The position numbers and the translations under genes were made by a program. The notes under the pieces are model-generated. The model worked only from the letters and a program-made list of their open reading frames with translations, was not told where the DNA came from and did no database searches. Shown here one piece after another: positions 7,417-9,189 of a stretch of 9,189 bases of DNA (positions within the stretch are counted from its first letter, which is position 1; each line of letters starts with the position of its first letter). Source of the DNA: Bacteroidota bacterium (GTDB lineage Bacteria; Bacteroidota; Bacteroidia; Bacteroidales; JAAYUG01); assembly GCA_021812865.1 (NCBI GenBank), contig JAKAMP010000076.1, positions 1-9,189 of the forward strand. Reading direction: 5' to 3'.

Positions 7417-7480
7417 TCCCGTAGATACCTGAATGTCAGACCTTCAGACCATGAAAGAAAGGATCAGGTATCATACGGGA
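7417..7480. repeat. Long inverted repeat directly after a stop codon
   Basis: The left arm TCCCGTAGATACCTGA (7417-7432) pairs with the right arm TCAGGTATCATACGGGA (7464-7480) at 16 positions, with one bulged A at 7473. The loop (7433-7463) is 31 bases and contains TCAGACC twice with an 8-base period (7436-7442, 7444-7450). The right arm ends one base from the stop codon of the minus-strand gene at 7482. Neither strand has a T tract, so it is not a standard terminator. It could be an RNA-stabilising 3' structure, a protein-binding site or an element end. Confidence 0.75.
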
Positions 7481-7481
7481 A

Positions 7482-7913
7482 TCATTTTCGCTTAAATTCA
7501 GCATATAACTCAAGCAATGCTTTTTCTATTCTTTCCCTCTCACCCTGGTTGAAAGTATCCCTTTCAGCCTTCTGCTCCAACCTCCTTCTTAATTTATTTG
7601 GTTCTTTGTCTGACCAAATAAGTGACGCTAATCCAGATCGGTTAAGTGCAGGATGATCAATCCAAGTGTTCTGCAGCGGCTTAATGACCTCCCTGTAAAT
7701 ATGGAGAGGATATTTCATTGTAAGCATTACCTCATCACCCTTAATGAAGGTTACGACATACCTATTACCCTTCTGTTCTCCCTTGCAGATATCCCATCCG
7801 TTCTTTAATGGATCGTATCCATCAGCTGAATCTACTTCCTTTGGAGGCATCTTCAACAGCTGCTTGACCTGCTTTCTATAAAATAAATTGTTCAAAATAA
7901 ATTCATTTCTCAT
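7482..7913 (-). CDS. Hypothetical protein, 143 residues
   Basis: Not recognised. It is a soluble, charged protein without signal peptide or membrane segment. The N-terminal 22 residues are basic (FYRKQVKQLLK). The middle (40-80) looks like a small beta sheet: GWDICKGEQ, RYVVTFIKGDEVMLTM and then HIYREVIKPL. The C-terminus (105-143) is a long, highly charged helix, possibly a coiled coil (KLRRRLEQKAERD, then GERERIEKALLELYAEF). The first ATG is used here, but a -7 box ends one base before it. Transcription from that box would start inside the gene and favour Met22 (about 7850) as the real start. It is the last gene of the small-gene cluster, 53 bases after its upstream neighbour, and is followed at once by a long inverted repeat. 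Confidence 0.75.
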   Translation of the reverse strand: MRNEFILNNLFYRKQVKQLLKMPPKEVDSADGYDPLKNGWDICKGEQKGNRYVVTFIKGDEVMLTMKYPLHIYREVIKPLQNTWIDHPALNRSGLASLIWSDKEPNKLRRRLEQKAERDTFNQGERERIEKALLELYAEFKRK

Positions 7914-7914
7914 A

Positions 7915-7922
7915 CAAATATA
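7915..7922 (-). promoter_or_regulatory. Candidate -7 promoter box abutting a start codon
   Basis: On the minus strand TATATTTG is an exact TAnnTTTG match, with a CTTG about 20 bases upstream that could serve as the -33 element. Only one base separates it from the annotated ATG at 7913. Either the gene starts downstream at Met22, or the mRNA is leaderless, or the match is chance. An ACAATTGT dyad of the ACANNTGT type lies further upstream at 7959-7966. Confidence 0.35.
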
Positions 7923-7966
7923 CTATTTAGGATATTGCCGTGCAAGACAAAAAACTTAACAATTGT

Positions 7967-8149
7967 TTACAGTCCAGGATCCGCATCTGATCCCTCGTAA
8001 TTTTCAGATGGATGATTAATCATTCCGCAACAATCAGGGCAGGTATCTACATCGGAAGATGAAATATATCCCTCATAGACTAAATCTGCTGAGTCTTTAT
8101 CGTCGAATCTATCACCACAATGTCTGCATTGAAACTGTCCTTTACTCAT
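7967..8149 (-). CDS. Small zinc-ribbon protein, 60 residues
   Basis: A short protein with one probable zinc site: Cys8-x2-Cys11 (CRHCG) and Cys37-x2-Cys40 (CPDCC), 25 residues apart, as in zinc ribbons. The tail is acidic (YEGSDADPGL). I chose the ATG at 8149. A longer frame up to 8239 is open, but its extra 30 residues lie within the coding sequence of the upstream gene and contain no cysteine pair. With the chosen start the gene overlaps the previous stop by 8 bases (ATGAGTAA), a layout typical of translational coupling. The partner or target is unknown. It may bind nucleic acid or another protein, or be a cofactor of an adjacent accessory gene. Confidence 0.75.
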   Translation of the reverse strand: MSKGQFQCRHCGDRFDDKDSADLVYEGYISSSDVDTCPDCCGMINHPSENYEGSDADPGL

Positions 8150-8453
8150 ATAGTTCTGAATTATATGGTTCAATTTCTTTATTACAAACCGGGCAGCGAT
8201 CATTACACATAGAATCTGCAACATCATTCCAGTGTTCATTACAATCCTTACAAATGTAGAAATTCAAATAATTGATTTCTGTGAATACCACATTCTCAGG
8301 GATTCCCAATACATCACATGCATAGTCCTGAATATCGTCCAAAATATGAATAATCCCCTCAAGCTTGTTTTCATTGGTGCAAAGGGCTAAAAGATTTTTC
8401 TTCTGCTCTGCAAGCAAACCCCAATTCATGTTATCGAAAAACTCCTTATTCAT
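8142..8453 (-). CDS. Zinc-ribbon protein with helical N-terminus, 103 residues
   Basis: Function not recognised. Residues 8-50 appear all-helical (WGLLAEQKKNLLALC, LEGIIHILDDIQDYACDVLG). The C-terminus is a zinc ribbon: Cys68-x2-Cys71 (CKDC), Cys83, then Cys87-x2-Cys90 (CPVC), closing with EIEPYNSE. The motif SMCNDRCPVCNKEIEPY resembles C-terminal ribbons I associate with small accessory proteins of plasmids and phages; this is recall, not a search. It starts 10 bases after its upstream neighbour and overlaps the downstream 60-residue zinc-ribbon gene, so the pair are probably co-translated and may act together. Confidence 0.8.
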   Translation of the reverse strand: MNKEFFDNMNWGLLAEQKKNLLALCTNENKLEGIIHILDDIQDYACDVLGIPENVVFTEINYLNFYICKDCNEHWNDVADSMCNDRCPVCNKEIEPYNSELYE

Positions 8454-8463
8454 AACCGTTTGT

Positions 8464-8952
8464 TTAAAATATTCTACTTATCTCCTTTGTTACACCACCT
8501 GCATTCTCTGCGTACTCAAAAAACAGGCCCGTATATGCACGTACAACCGGATTCCCCTTTTCGGTGATATTTAATTGGAATATAGTTCCTCGATTATCGC
8601 CTTCTTTCTGCCAAATTTTGAACGCCTTTCTATCCCGGGCAAATGGGGTGGAGTAAGGGCCATATAGTTTTGGCTCAACATCTCCCCACATATGGCAAAC
8701 GTAAAATTTCTTTTGCATTATGATTTCTTCATCAATCCCTGAATCTATAAGATTAAGGATATCTGAAACCGTCTTTTGCTCAAGTGGTTCCCATACTGTG
8801 ACAAAATTATGCGCAAGCTGGTCTCCATGTCCTGAGTTCTCGAGATCCTCTAATTTCAAAAAAGCCTTATATAAATCATCTTCTGACAATTCTGAAAGGT
8901 AGCGACCTGCAGATTTCGAAATCAATTTCCTTTTTAATCTGGATATGCTCAT
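8464..8952 (-). CDS. Hypothetical accessory protein, 162 residues
   Basis: Not assigned to a named family. It appears to have two parts. Residues 1-75 are helical and start strongly basic (RLKRKLISK), with VTVWEPLEQKTVSDILNLID (51-70). Residues 82-147 look like a compact alpha/beta domain: FYVCHMWG, then YGPYSTPFARDRKA, GTIFQLNITEKGNPVV and RAYTGLFFEYAE. The pattern GPY..A.RD.KA, a short strand, then an aromatic-rich end suggests a small sheet-based binding module. No catalytic motif, signal or membrane segment is visible. It starts 5 bases after the stop of the upstream partial gene, with an A-rich TAGAAAAA stretch before the ATG, and is followed 10 bases later by the zinc-ribbon gene, so these genes form one operon. 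Confidence 0.78.
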   Translation of the reverse strand: MSISRLKRKLISKSAGRYLSELSEDDLYKAFLKLEDLENSGHGDQLAHNFVTVWEPLEQKTVSDILNLIDSGIDEEIIMQKKFYVCHMWGDVEPKLYGPYSTPFARDRKAFKIWQKEGDNRGTIFQLNITEKGNPVVRAYTGLFFEYAENAGGVTKEISRIF

Positions 8953-8957
8953 TTTTT

Positions 8958-9189
8958 CTATTTTATTAGTTCAACAATAAGTTTCCAATACGACCCATTC
9001 CTGGTACCGTCTATCTGAAGGTCCCTAACAATGAATCCTTTTTTCATACAGATATTAGACCAACGCTTGTAAGTTTGAGGACCAACCCTCCGAAGCTTTG
9101 ACCAAAACTGCCATGCGTCAAGATTTCCGGTATTCAAATTCATTCTGTGCCATTCCTTAGTAAATTCCTCAGCAATGAATTTTGAATGT
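8958..9189 (-). CDS. C-terminal end of an unidentified protein, cut by the window edge
   Basis: The frame is open to the window edge, so the 61-codon version starting at 9143 is probably not the whole gene. The 15 codons upstream of that ATG contain no stop and read as protein-like (FIAEEFTKEWHR). The visible 76 residues are basic and helical, with DAWQFWSKLRRVGPQTYKRW followed by a short strand region (GFIVRDLQIDG) and SYWKLIVELI. This looks like a winged-helix-like or other nucleic-acid-binding end, but I cannot name the family. It is the first visible gene of the minus-strand cluster. Confidence 0.6.
   Translation of the reverse strand, partial: HSKFIAEEFTKEWHRMNLNTGNLDAWQFWSKLRRVGPQTYKRWSNICMKKGFIVRDLQIDGTRNGSYWKLIVELIK

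Larger units (their letters stand above)
7142..7481. other. Hairpin-rich intergenic boundary region
   Basis: This 340-base gap separates the peptidase gene from a cluster of small, AT-richer genes on the same strand. Its right third holds three inverted repeats within 121 bases (7360-7380, 7392-7408, 7417-7480), listed separately. Its left part includes an AT-rich stretch with a possible promoter for the peptidase. No tRNA, integrase or transposase fragment was recognised. An open frame on the plus strand crosses this region into the next gene but looks like a shadow. Confidence 0.6.

Noticed and set aside
7959..7968. AACAATTGTT palindrome as a terminator
   Set aside because: The stem is short, AT-only at its centre and has no loop, so it would not terminate transcription; it is kept only as a weak operator candidate.
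8150..8239. N-terminal extension of the 60-residue zinc-ribbon protein
   Set aside because: The extra 30 codons lie within the upstream zinc-ribbon gene; the downstream ATG gives the classic overlapping stop/start layout.

Overview
The window looks chromosomal and comes from a member of the Bacteroidota. Start codons lack Shine-Dalgarno sequences. Several genes are preceded by the phylum's TAnnTTTG -7 promoter element. The protein set (XRE regulator with a Bacteroidota-style tail, exported M28 peptidase with a PA domain, membrane-anchored GH3 enzyme, stand-alone class 2-type PyrD) fits that phylum. I cannot place it below phylum level.

Left part (1-917): a 354-base AT-rich leader precedes an XRE/Cro-type regulator (355-792). 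The leader holds four ACA-NN-TGT dyads in 66 bp, and the last one covers the best promoter box, which suggests a self-regulated repressor. A short heptamer repeat tract separates this gene from the convergent GH3 gene.

Middle part (918-7141): this part holds ordinary housekeeping and secreted-enzyme genes. They are a GH3 beta-glycosidase (minus strand), divergent pyrD for pyrimidine synthesis (plus), a convergent exported protein of unknown function (minus), and an exported M28 zinc aminopeptidase (minus). Two intergenic regions carry tandem degenerate heptamers of the AAACCTT type. The two enzymes would act outside the cytoplasm on oligosaccharides and peptides. Nothing ties them to pyrD beyond position.

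Right part (7142-9189): a 340-base gap holds three closely spaced hairpins and marks a change of character. Beyond it, five small minus-strand genes, visibly more AT-rich than the peptidase gene, are packed head to tail. One is cut by the window edge. Two encode zinc-ribbon proteins whose reading frames overlap by 8 bases. None has a function I can name. The style is that of plasmid, phage or integrated-element accessory genes. This cluster and the hairpin-rich boundary are the least explained parts of the window. No tRNA, rRNA, CRISPR array, transposase or integrase was seen.
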